29,977 nucleotides of DNA from the NCBI GenBank assembly GCA_023386365.1, contig JAEWJX010000011.1, forward strand, positions 1 through 29,977, in the 5' to 3' direction. Below are positions 23,298 to 29,977 of this stretch, in pieces. Each line of letters starts with the position of its first letter. Position 1 is the first letter of the stretch. Position numbers and translations under genes: made by a program. This DNA comes from Actinomycetes bacterium (GTDB taxonomy: Bacteria; Actinomycetota; Actinomycetes; Actinomycetales; Microbacteriaceae). The notes beneath the pieces are model-generated. The model saw nothing but the letters and a program-made list of their open reading frames with translations, was not told the origin of the DNA and did not search any database.

Positions 23298-23699
23298 ATG
23301 GCGATTCCCCCCGACGTTGAGGCGTACCACCAGAAGCTCGACGCGTCCGACCGCGAACTGTGCGAACTGCTCGCCGCCGAGATCGAGCGCGGGCTGCCGG
23401 AAGCGGATAACAAGGTGTGGCACGGGCATCCGGTGTGGTTCCTCGACGGCAACCCGATCGTCGGATACGACCGACTGAAGAAGGATGTGCGGCTGCTGTT
23501 CTGGAGCGGCCAATCGTTCGGCGAACCGGGCCTCACCGACGAGGGCAGCTTCCAGGCGGCCGAGGCCCACTACGCCACCGCCGCCGACGTCGACACCGAG
23601 GCGCTCGCGCGTTGGCTCGCGAAGTCGCGCGACATCCAGTGGGACTACCAGCACATCCGCGCCACCCGCGGCGTGCTGCAGAAGCGCACCGACTTCTAG
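23298..23699 (+). CDS. DUF1801 domain-containing protein
   Basis: A 133-residue soluble protein of the DUF1801 (YdhG-like) fold. The pattern is typical: an N-terminal helix pair (VEAYHQKLDASDRELCELLAA), then KVWHGHPVWFLDGNPIVGYDRLKKDVRLLFW split over beta strands, and a C-terminal helical part. No catalytic function is known for the family. The ATG at 23298 was chosen because family-like sequence begins there and the frame upstream belongs to the antisense of the DUF2975 gene. There is no ribosome binding site; TACTCT ends six bases before the ATG, so this too may be leaderless. It is divergent from the DUF2975 gene. Confidence 0.87.
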   Translation: MAIPPDVEAYHQKLDASDRELCELLAAEIERGLPEADNKVWHGHPVWFLDGNPIVGYDRLKKDVRLLFWSGQSFGEPGLTDEGSFQAAEAHYATAADVDTEALARWLAKSRDIQWDYQHIRATRGVLQKRTDF

Positions 23700-23817
23700 A
23701 CGAGTGGCCGGCGGCCGACGCGCGGGATCGAACCTGCGCGGCGTAGTCGTCGAGACACTCGAGAGTCGGGCAAGCGCACCGATCTCCGGCCCCTATCCGC
23801 CGGATACGCTTTCTCCC

Positions 23818-24153
23818 ATGCCGAACGCCGCAGATGCCGCCCCAGCGGCACCGGTCGTGTGGATCGTGCTGGTGGCGCTCGTCGCGATCATCGTGATCGC
23901 GGGCGTCGTGGTGTCGCGACGGCGACGCACAGGCGCCGACGGCACCGCATCCGCGAAACCGGCTCGACCCCGACCCGAAGACGACGGCCGGCTGTGGGGG
24001 CTGCACCAGCCGGGCGCGCCCGTGCAGCGGATGGCGAAGTCGATGGCGGCCGGCTTCGCGAGCATCGACCCGGAGGAGACCTCCGAGGTGGTGGTGAGCA
24101 CGGACGGCGGCTCCACCTGGCGTGTCATCCCGCGCGACCAGTGGTTCACCTGA
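23818..24153 (+). CDS. small single-helix membrane protein, hypothetical
   Basis: A 111-residue protein with one hydrophobic segment (about 13-33, VVWIVLVALVAIIVIAGVVV) followed by SRRRRTG, which places the rest in the cytoplasm. The cytoplasmic part contains a Pro/Arg-rich linker and a small conserved-looking unit ending STDGGSTWRVIPRDQWFT. No family recognised. No ribosome binding site is visible; TACGCT lies seven bases before the ATG and could be a -10 box of a leaderless message. It is followed 35 bases later by the TetR gene of the efflux unit. Confidence 0.72.
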   Translation: MPNAADAAPAAPVVWIVLVALVAIIVIAGVVVSRRRRTGADGTASAKPARPRPEDDGRLWGLHQPGAPVQRMAKSMAAGFASIDPEETSEVVVSTDGGSTWRVIPRDQWFT

Positions 24154-24177
24154 CCGCAAACGTGCACTAGCGAACTT

Positions 24178-24197
24178 AAAGTGCAAGAATGCACTTT
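24178..24197. promoter_or_regulatory. palindromic operator overlapping the tetR start codon
   Basis: AAAGTGCA (24178-24185) and TGCACTTT (24190-24197) form perfect 8-bp arms around AGAA. The right arm includes the TG of the tetR start codon. Two further GTGCACT half-sites lie at 24162-24168 and 24208-24214. The arrangement fits autorepression by the TetR protein encoded here. Confidence 0.7.
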
Positions 24198-24791
24198 GTG
24201 ACTGATGGTGCACTCTCTTTGAGGGATCGCAAGACCCGCGACACCGAGCGGATGCTGCGGCAGCTCGCCCGTCGGCTCACCATCGAACGCGGCCTCGCCG
24301 GCTTCACCATCGAGGAGCTCTGCTCCGAGGCCGGCGTCTCGCGTCGCACCTTCTTCAACTACTTCGGTTCCAAGGAGAACGCCGTGCTCGGGCTGCCCGT
24401 GCGCACCGACACGAGCGACCTCGACGACGCGTTCATCGCCGGCAGCGGCCCGCTCATGGAAGCGCTCGTCGAACTGCTCGTCGCGCGGTTCGAACGCTCC
24501 GGCCTCGACCACACCGAGATCGCCGAAGTGATCCAGGCCGCCAAACGCGAACCCCGCCTCATCGCCCACGCCTTCGAGCTGATGGATGAGGCGGTGCGCG
24601 ACGACATCCGTCTCGTCGAACGACGCGAAGGCTGGGCGCCGGGCGACCCGCGCGCCGCCGTGGCGGTGAAGATCCTCGGGCCCATCGTGCAGCCGTCGCT
24701 CGAGGAGTTCTTCGACGCCGACAGCCTGCCCGACTTCCGGACCCTCGCCCTCCAACGGCTTGCCACCGCGCGCACGCTGTTCGCCCTCTGA
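24189..24791 (+). CDS. TetR/AcrR family regulator of the adjacent MFS exporter
   Basis: A 200-residue TetR-type repressor. The DNA-binding domain lies at about 18-66: FTIEELCSEAGVSRRTFFNYFGSKENAVLG. The C-terminal domain is of the kind common next to DHA2 drug exporters. The frame can begin at ATG 24189 or GTG 24198; neither has a Shine-Dalgarno sequence. TAAAGT ends six bases before the ATG, which would suit a leaderless message starting at 24189. The MFS gene starts 44 bases downstream on the same strand. The shared direction and the operator upstream indicate that drug binding to this protein induces both genes. Confidence 0.9.
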   Translation: MHFVTDGALSLRDRKTRDTERMLRQLARRLTIERGLAGFTIEELCSEAGVSRRTFFNYFGSKENAVLGLPVRTDTSDLDDAFIAGSGPLMEALVELLVARFERSGLDHTEIAEVIQAAKREPRLIAHAFELMDEAVRDDIRLVERREGWAPGDPRAAVAVKILGPIVQPSLEEFFDADSLPDFRTLALQRLATARTLFAL

Positions 24792-24797
24792 CCCACC

Positions 24798-24821
24798 CCG
24801 CACCCGCACCCGCACCCGCAC
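24798..24821 (+). repeat. hexanucleotide tandem repeat, four CCGCAC units
   Basis: Four exact copies of CCGCAC fill most of the 44-base gap between the tetR stop and the exporter start. The units are a multiple of three bases but lie outside the reading frames. Copy number could vary by slippage and would alter spacing or leader structure only. Confidence 0.85.
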
Positions 24822-24835
24822 CGAACGAGAGACCC

Positions 24836-26485
24836 ATGTCTGCCATCGCCCCCGCCCCGATGCTGCTCACCCAGCGCCGCATCTGGATCATCTTCAGCGC
24901 CCTCATCGCGGGCATGCTGCTCGCCAGCCTCGACCAGACGATCGTCTCCACCGCCATGCCGACCATCGTCGGCGAGCTCGGCGGCGTCGAGCATCAGGTG
25001 TGGATCACCACCGCCTACATCCTCGCCACCACGATCGTGATGCCGATCTACGGCAAGTTCGGCGACGTGCTCGGGCGGCGGCGGCTGTTCCTGCTGGCGA
25101 TCGCGATCTTCACCCTCGCCTCCGTCGGCTGCGCGTTCGCGGGTGACTTCTGGTCGTTCGTGGTGTTCCGCGCCATGCAGGGCCTCGGCGGCGGCGGACT
25201 CATGATCCTGTCGCAGGCGATCATCGCCGACATCGTGCCCGCATCTGAACGCGGCAAGTACCTGGGCCCCCTCGGCGGCATCTTCGGCCTCTCGGCCGTC
25301 GCCGGCCCGCTGATGGGCGGCTTCTTCGTCGACCACATGACCTGGCAGTGGGCGTTCTACATCAACATCCCCGTCGGCATCGCGGCCTTCATCATCGCGC
25401 TGGTCGCGCTCAAGCTCCCCAACAAGAAGGCCACCAAGCCGATCGACTGGCTGGGCGTGCTGTTCCTCTCAGCCGCCACCACGTGCCTCATCTTCTTCGC
25501 CGACTTCGGCGGCGACAAGGACTTCGGCTGGGACTCGATGGCCACCTGGTCGTGGGGCATCGGCCTCGTCATCGCGGTCGCGCTGTTCATCCTCGTCGAG
25601 GCGAAAGCCGCCGACCCGGTGATGCCGCTGTCGATGTTCAAGAACCCGGTGTTCGTGAACGCCACCGCCATCGGCCTCACCCTCGGCATCGGCATGTTCG
25701 CCGCCATCGGGTTCGTGCCCACGTTCCTGCAGATGTCGTCCGGCACCTCGGCCGCCGCATCCGGCCTGCTGATGCTGCCGATGATGGTGGGCCTCATGGG
25801 CACCTCGATCGCGTCCGGTCTGCTCATCACGAAGACCGGCAAGTACAAGCTGTTCCCGATCCTCGGCACCATCGTCACCGGCATCGCGATGGTGGCGATG
25901 ACCACCCTCACCGCCACCACCCCGATCTGGCTGATCTGCGTGTACCTGTTCGTGTTCGGTGCGGGCCTCGGCCTCATCATGCAGGTGGTGGTGCTGGTGG
26001 TGCAGAACGCGGTGCCCGCCGCCGACATCGGCACCGCCACCAGCTCGAACAACTACTTCCGTGAGGTGGGCGCCGCCCTCGGAACGGCCGTGTTCGGCAC
26101 CATCTTCACCACCCGCCTCGCCGAGAACCTCACCCAGGTGTTCACGGATGCGGGCGCCTCGCCCGACCAGGCGGCGGACGCGACCGCCACCATCGACCCG
26201 TCGATCCTGAACTCGCTGCCCGACGAGATCCGCGACGGGGTGGTCACCGCCTACGCCGACGCCCTCGCCCCCGTGTTCTGGTACCTGATCCCGTTCATCG
26301 TGATCGCGTTCGTGCTGGCGCTGTTCCTGAAGCAGATCCCGCTGTCGGATGTGGCAGGACTCGTCGCCCGCGGCGAGGCGATCGGCGGCGAGGAAGCGGA
26401 GCGCCTCGAAGCGGAGCAGCGCGCGGTCCCCGCCGGCGCGACTGTCGCCACCGAGAGCCGCGAAGCGTCTGGGGACCCCCGCTAG
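24836..26485 (+). CDS. MFS transporter, DHA2 family drug:H+ antiporter (14 helices)
   Basis: A 549-residue multidrug exporter of the EmrB/QacA (DHA2) type with about 14 membrane helices. Signature motifs are all present: LDQTIVSTAMPTI in helix 1 (32-44), motif A GKFGDVLGRRRLF (73-85), motif C with AGPLMGG (156-162), and WQWAFYINIPVG (170-181). A charged tail of about 50 residues rich in Glu and Ala ends the protein. The ribosome binding site is weak (GAGAG), so expression may depend on coupling or on the leader containing the hexamer repeat. It is preceded by its likely TetR repressor. Substrates cannot be predicted. It is convergent with the LAL regulator, with eight bases between stops and no visible terminator. 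Confidence 0.95.
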   Translation: MSAIAPAPMLLTQRRIWIIFSALIAGMLLASLDQTIVSTAMPTIVGELGGVEHQVWITTAYILATTIVMPIYGKFGDVLGRRRLFLLAIAIFTLASVGCAFAGDFWSFVVFRAMQGLGGGGLMILSQAIIADIVPASERGKYLGPLGGIFGLSAVAGPLMGGFFVDHMTWQWAFYINIPVGIAAFIIALVALKLPNKKATKPIDWLGVLFLSAATTCLIFFADFGGDKDFGWDSMATWSWGIGLVIAVALFILVEAKAADPVMPLSMFKNPVFVNATAIGLTLGIGMFAAIGFVPTFLQMSSGTSAAASGLLMLPMMVGLMGTSIASGLLITKTGKYKLFPILGTIVTGIAMVAMTTLTATTPIWLICVYLFVFGAGLGLIMQVVVLVVQNAVPAADIGTATSSNNYFREVGAALGTAVFGTIFTTRLAENLTQVFTDAGASPDQAADATATIDPSILNSLPDEIRDGVVTAYADALAPVFWYLIPFIVIAFVLALFLKQIPLSDVAGLVARGEAIGGEEAERLEAEQRAVPAGATVATESREASGDPR

Positions 26486-26493
26486 TCCGCCGA

Positions 26494-29301
26494 CTACGCG
26501 CGCGACACCCAGGCGGCGACCTCGGCACGGCGGCTGACGCCGAGCTTCGCGAGGATGTGCTCCACGTGGGCCGACGCCGTCTTCGGCGCGATCATGAGGC
26601 GTTCGGCGATCTCGCGGTTTGTCGCCCCCTCGGCGATCAGCCGCGCCACCTCGAACTCGCGCGCCGTGAGCGGGCCCATCGAGGTGTCGGCCGCCGGGTC
26701 GAGCTTCACCTCGTCGGCGAGCCGGACGAGCAGCGACGCCCCCGCATCCGCCGCCCGCCGCCGCGCCTCGCTCGCGAACCGCGACGCTTCGCCGACGCGC
26801 CTGCTGCGCGAGGCGACACGCGCCAGGTCGAGCAGCGCGAAAGCACCCTCCCAGAAGCGGTCGAGGGCATCCCACTCCTCGCTCGCGCGGGTGAGGAGGG
26901 TGCGCGCCTCGGAGATGCGGCCGTCGGCGAGCGCGATCAGACCGTACGCGTGGTCGAGCGCGGGCAGGGTGCCGGGGATGCGGCGGCGCTCGATCAGCAC
27001 AGCGCACCGGTCGACGAAGTCGCGCGCCGACCGCGGGTCCCGGTCGGCGAGGAACGCGCGCGTACCGGTGACGACGAACGGGAACAGGTACGCGGCGTCG
27101 GCGACACGTTCGGAGAGTCCGACGGCGCGAACGCAGCAGTCGATCGCGGCGGCGATGCGGTCGTCGTGCAGAGCCAGCTCGGCGAGCCCCCACAGCGGCG
27201 GGGAGATCCGCTGCAGCTCCTCCATCGGCTCGGCGAGCGCGAGCGCCAGCTCGAACTGCTCGCGAGCGGCGTCGGTCTCGTCGCGCGCGAGGTGAACGTA
27301 GCCGAGCGCGTAGCGGCCCTGGATCTGCGTCGTGACGCTGCCCCCGTCGGCGAGCGCGCGCCGGGCGTCCCGCTCCGCACCCGCCTCGCCTGTCGCCCAG
27401 CGCACGTGGGCGCGATGGGCCCGCAGGTAGTGGTGGTCGTTCCAGCGCTGAACGAGCGCCGTGAAGCGCAGAGCCTCGTCGAGGGCTGCCCGGGCGCGGG
27501 GGTAGTCGACCAGTACCGATGCCGAGGTGGCGAGCATCCGCCGCACCCGCGCGGCGGCGTACTCGTAGTCGCGACCCTCGGCCTGGGCGATCACGCCCTC
27601 CAGCTGCCGCCATCCCACGGGGTCGCCCATGAACACCAGCACCGAACCGATGGTCGACTGGATGTCGAGGCGATCGCAGTACCGGGTGTCACCCGTGGGG
27701 GCGATCGCCTCCGCCCGGCGACCGTAGTCGAGCGCGTCATCGAGGCTCCGATCGAGCATGTGCGCGGCGGCGATCTCGGCGAGCACGGCGGCGCGTGCGT
27801 CGGGCGATCCGCCATCCGGTTCGGCATCCAGCCACCCGAGAGCCTCGTGGGCGAGGTCGAGTCGGCGTGGGAGCGGATCCCCGAGGGCGTGTCGCACAGA
27901 GAGCAGCCGGGCGGTCAACCCGGCCGCGTTGAGGATGTCGCCGCCAGCGCGGTACTGATCGATCGCCACCTCGAGACGCTCGGACGCCTCCGCGTTCCGG
28001 TCGGCCACGGCGAGCTCGACGCCGAACCTGCGGTTCAGATCGGCGAGTTCGGCGAGAGGCGAGTCGGCCGGAGCGGTGCGCAGGGCGCGAGCGTACAACT
28101 CGACCGCCTCCCGGTGGGCGGAGATCGCTGCCGCCTCCTGGGCGGACTGCAGCGCGTGCGGGTAGGCCTGATCGGGGAGGTTGGCGAGCTCATACTGCTC
28201 GGAGAGGTAGGAGCGCCGGATGCCGGCATCCTCGGAGGCGCGAGCGACGGCAGCGTGAAGGGTGCGACGACGGAACGGGGCGACCCCCTCGTAGACGGCA
28301 TCGCGGATGAGCGCATGACGGAAGTCGAACTTCGTCGGGTTGAGGGCGACCAGCAGGTGCTCGTCCACGAGAAGCCGCAAGGCGCGGTCCACCTCATCCT
28401 CGGACTCGTCGACCACCGCGGCGAGCAGGTCGAACTCGAACGAGCAGCCGATGGTCGCCGCTGCGACCGCGATGCCCGCCACACCGTCGTCGAGACGGCT
28501 CGTGCGCGCGCGCACCGCCTCCGCGACGGTCTCCGGCACGGCCGCGTCACCCCGAGCCGCGATCAGTTCCTCGATGTGAAGCGGGATGCCGTTCCCGCGA
28601 TCGAAGAGAACGTCGATCAGCTCGGCCGACGGGATCTCGCCAAGCAGCGACTCCGCGAGCATCGCGACGCCGTCGCGGTCGAGACGGCTGAGCGGCAGCT
28701 CCTCACCGAAGCGTTCGCGCAGCAGGCCGGAGCGGAACCCGGCGAGCGCCGACCCGGAGCGCACCTCGTCGCTGCGGTAGGTGGCGAGTACCAGGCTCGA
28801 CGTTCGGCGCACGACGGGTGCCACATGTTCGAGCACATCGAGGCTCAACTCGTCGGCCCAGTGGAGGTCCTCGATGCGCAACAGGAGCGGCTGGCGTGAG
28901 AGCAGCCCGACCACCTGGTCGGCCAGGTCGCCGACCAGCAGGCGGCGACGCCGCGTCCCGTCTCCCCCGGGGTCCTGCAGCGTGAGCCGGTCGTACAGGG
29001 CCGCACCCGCATCCCGCTCCCCGCGTTGCCGCAGCTCGCGGGCGAGGTCGTAGAGCACCGCGCCCGGGAACTCGGCGTCGCGCGGCCATGCGCGGGTGGT
29101 GAGGCTGGGCGCGCCATCGATGAGGGCGAGGCTCTCATCGAGCACCCGGGACTTACCCACCCCCGCCTCCCCGCTGACGAGCAGGAACTGTCCGGTGCCG
29201 TCGCGCGCCTCCTCCCACCGCCGGCGCACGGTCGCGAGCACGTCGGCGCGGCCCACGAGGCCGACCGAGACGCGTGCTGCGGGCGCGCGCTCCGGGATCA
29301 T
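26494..29301 (-). CDS. LAL-type (ATP-binding) LuxR family transcriptional regulator
   Basis: A 935-residue regulator of the large ATP-binding LuxR class. It opens with GLVGRADVLATV, then Walker A GEAGVGKS (44-51) and Walker B LLRIEDLHWAD (about 140-150), forming an AAA-type STAND ATPase. The middle, about 430-850, is helical and TPR-like. The C-terminal 60 residues are a LuxR helix-turn-helix, LTAREFEVARLIAEGATNREIAERL followed by MIAPKTASAHVEHILAKLGV. Such proteins act as inducer-dependent activators in sugar or secondary metabolism; MalT is the model. The start at 29301 gives the typical N-terminus; the frame's longer upstream part is antisense to the divergent DUF4242 gene. No strong ribosome binding site is seen. 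The target is not clear. Confidence 0.92.
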   Translation of the reverse strand: MIPERAPAARVSVGLVGRADVLATVRRRWEEARDGTGQFLLVSGEAGVGKSRVLDESLALIDGAPSLTTRAWPRDAEFPGAVLYDLARELRQRGERDAGAALYDRLTLQDPGGDGTRRRRLLVGDLADQVVGLLSRQPLLLRIEDLHWADELSLDVLEHVAPVVRRTSSLVLATYRSDEVRSGSALAGFRSGLLRERFGEELPLSRLDRDGVAMLAESLLGEIPSAELIDVLFDRGNGIPLHIEELIAARGDAAVPETVAEAVRARTSRLDDGVAGIAVAAATIGCSFEFDLLAAVVDESEDEVDRALRLLVDEHLLVALNPTKFDFRHALIRDAVYEGVAPFRRRTLHAAVARASEDAGIRRSYLSEQYELANLPDQAYPHALQSAQEAAAISAHREAVELYARALRTAPADSPLAELADLNRRFGVELAVADRNAEASERLEVAIDQYRAGGDILNAAGLTARLLSVRHALGDPLPRRLDLAHEALGWLDAEPDGGSPDARAAVLAEIAAAHMLDRSLDDALDYGRRAEAIAPTGDTRYCDRLDIQSTIGSVLVFMGDPVGWRQLEGVIAQAEGRDYEYAAARVRRMLATSASVLVDYPRARAALDEALRFTALVQRWNDHHYLRAHRAHVRWATGEAGAERDARRALADGGSVTTQIQGRYALGYVHLARDETDAAREQFELALALAEPMEELQRISPPLWGLAELALHDDRIAAAIDCCVRAVGLSERVADAAYLFPFVVTGTRAFLADRDPRSARDFVDRCAVLIERRRIPGTLPALDHAYGLIALADGRISEARTLLTRASEEWDALDRFWEGAFALLDLARVASRSRRVGEASRFASEARRRAADAGASLLVRLADEVKLDPAADTSMGPLTAREFEVARLIAEGATNREIAERLMIAPKTASAHVEHILAKLGVSRRAEVAAWVSRA

Positions 29302-29436
29302 GCCCCGCAGTCTAGGAGCGTCGACACCTGCTCGACATAGGTCGTTCAACCGATCCTCCCGCTTCCGGGTCGATCGACCGATGCCGGTGCGGGCCCCGCC
29401 GCGCGACCCTCGACGCATCGAGAAAGGAGCGTCCCG

Positions 29437-29685
29437 ATGACGCGATTCATGGATGTCCACGACGGGTTCGTGGGGGTCACGAAGGAGCAACTGTCCGCGG
29501 CACACGATGCCGACCTCGCGATCGAGGCCGAGGAGGGCGTGCATTTCGAGCGCGCCTGGCTCGACCCCGAATCCGGCAAGGTGTTCTGCCTGTCGACCGG
29601 GCCGTCGAAGGAGGCGGTGATGCGGATCCACGAACGGGCCGGCCACCCCACCACGGAGGTCTACGAGCTGCCGGTGGAGGTCTGA
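29437..29685 (+). CDS. DUF4242 / SCO4226-type (nickel-binding-like) small protein
   Basis: An 82-residue ferredoxin-like-fold protein of the DUF4242 family. The pattern FMDVHDGFVGVTKEQLSAAH, GKVFCLSTGPSKEAV and IHERAGHPTTEVYEL follows the family, in which SCO4226 of Streptomyces coelicolor was reported as a nickel-binding protein. The metal-site residues of that protein cannot be checked here without an alignment, so metal binding is uncertain. A strong AAAGGAG lies seven bases before the ATG. It is divergent from the LAL regulator and two bases ahead of another small gene, so both may be LAL-controlled. Confidence 0.83.
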   Translation: MTRFMDVHDGFVGVTKEQLSAAHDADLAIEAEEGVHFERAWLDPESGKVFCLSTGPSKEAVMRIHERAGHPTTEVYELPVEV

Positions 29686-29687
29686 CG

Positions 29688-29921
29688 ATGAGCGCCGCCG
29701 ACACGCGCGTCCACTACGAGACGCGACTGGTGCGGATGGCCTCCGCAGTCGCGCGCTGGGCTCGGCGGCGCTCCGTCCGGGCCGGCATCGCCGACACCTT
29801 CGACGACGACGCCCGCCGCGCGGTACTGGAGGAGCGGATCCTGCTGGAGGAGGAGCGGGCGGTCGCGCTCCGCGAGCTGGAGCGCACGAGGTCGCTGATC
29901 ACCCTGTATCGCGGCGTGTGA
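29688..29921 (+). CDS. small charged hypothetical protein, coiled-coil C-terminus
   Basis: A 77-residue protein with a basic first half (ARWARRRSVRAG) and a Glu/Arg-rich helix towards the end (VLEERILLEEERAVALRELERTRSL), a likely coiled coil. No domain recognised. The ATG at 29688 lies two bases after the DUF4242 stop, and GGAGG about seven bases upstream, inside the preceding gene, supports translation. Probably in one operon with the DUF4242 gene. Confidence 0.7.
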   Translation: MSAADTRVHYETRLVRMASAVARWARRRSVRAGIADTFDDDARRAVLEERILLEEERAVALRELERTRSLITLYRGV

Positions 29922-29947
29922 CGCGACAGAACCGCCCCGTTTTCGGA

Positions 29948-29977
29948 CGTCCGCGCGCGCTGCGATCGCCGCGGACG
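29948..29977 (+). terminator. possible terminator hairpin at the right edge
   Basis: CGTCCGCG (29948-29955) and CGCGGACG (29970-29977) are perfect 8-bp arms around a 14-base loop, 26 bases after the last gene. The window ends at the second arm, so the stem may extend and a T-tract cannot be seen. Confidence 0.35.

Noticed and set aside
23720..23741. A minus-strand GGTTCGATCCC stretch that looks like the T-arm of a tRNA.
   Set aside because: The arms do not form a proper 5-bp T stem, and no acceptor, D-arm or anticodon arm can be folded from the flanks. The region is only a 118-base gap between two genes.
23794..23806. TATCC-GCC-GGATA dyad upstream of the small membrane protein.
   Set aside because: The arms are only five bases and part of the common GGAT-rich background, so there is no basis to call it an operator.

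Overview
The window is chromosomal DNA from a high-GC Gram-positive bacterium, most probably a member of the Microbacteriaceae (Actinobacteria). The basis is the very GC-rich third codon positions, the dense gene packing with ATGA and TGATG overlaps, the frequent GTG/TTG or apparently leaderless starts, the RamB-type regulator next to glyoxylate-shunt genes, and the very frequent GCATCC/GGATGC hexamer, which I associate with that family. I see no phage, insertion sequence, CRISPR array, rRNA or tRNA. No stretch longer than 300 bases lacks a gene; the largest gap is about 196 bases (12510-12705).

Layout. 1-1516: the start of a sugar ABC transporter operon on the minus strand (promoter, binding lipoprotein, first residues of a permease cut by the window edge). 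1513-4005: a class V aminotransferase-like enzyme, and divergent from it a Pr6Pr-type membrane protein overlapping a TetR regulator. 4009-5133: an SDR oxidoreductase with an unusual N-terminal extension and a 29-bp palindrome over its -35 box. 5161-10318: an acetate/glyoxylate module, aceA-aceB-adenylate kinase paralog on the minus strand and a RamB/ScfR-type regulator divergent from it. 10326-12509: two coupled small proteins, then a two-helix membrane protein made almost wholly of LxxGxxx heptads. 12706-14302: an alpha/beta hydrolase divergent from a TetR gene, with two matching operator-like sites between them.

14309-21539 is a complete beta-glucoside/beta-glucan utilisation operon on the minus strand: GH1 beta-glucosidase, sugar-binding lipoprotein, two ABC permeases, a GH5 glycosidase without signal peptide, and a ROK-family repressor as last gene. 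A near-perfect 31-bp palindrome sits on the presumed promoter. The simplest model is that an oligosaccharide is imported, cleaved inside the cell, and sensed by the ROK protein, which represses its own operon. No ABC ATPase lies in the operon, so a shared ATPase encoded elsewhere is probable.

21573-24153 holds small proteins and membrane proteins, including a DUF2975/XRE pair with an apparently leaderless promoter. 24178-26485 is a TetR plus 14-helix MFS drug exporter unit whose operator-like palindrome overlaps the regulator's start codon. 26494-29301 is a large LAL-type LuxR regulator, convergent with the exporter and divergent from a DUF4242 gene and a small hypothetical gene at the right edge.

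No radically new system is evident. The best candidates for something undescribed are the heptad-repeat membrane protein, the N-terminally extended SDR with its operator, and the glyoxylate-operon adenylate kinase paralog with an altered AMP-site motif.
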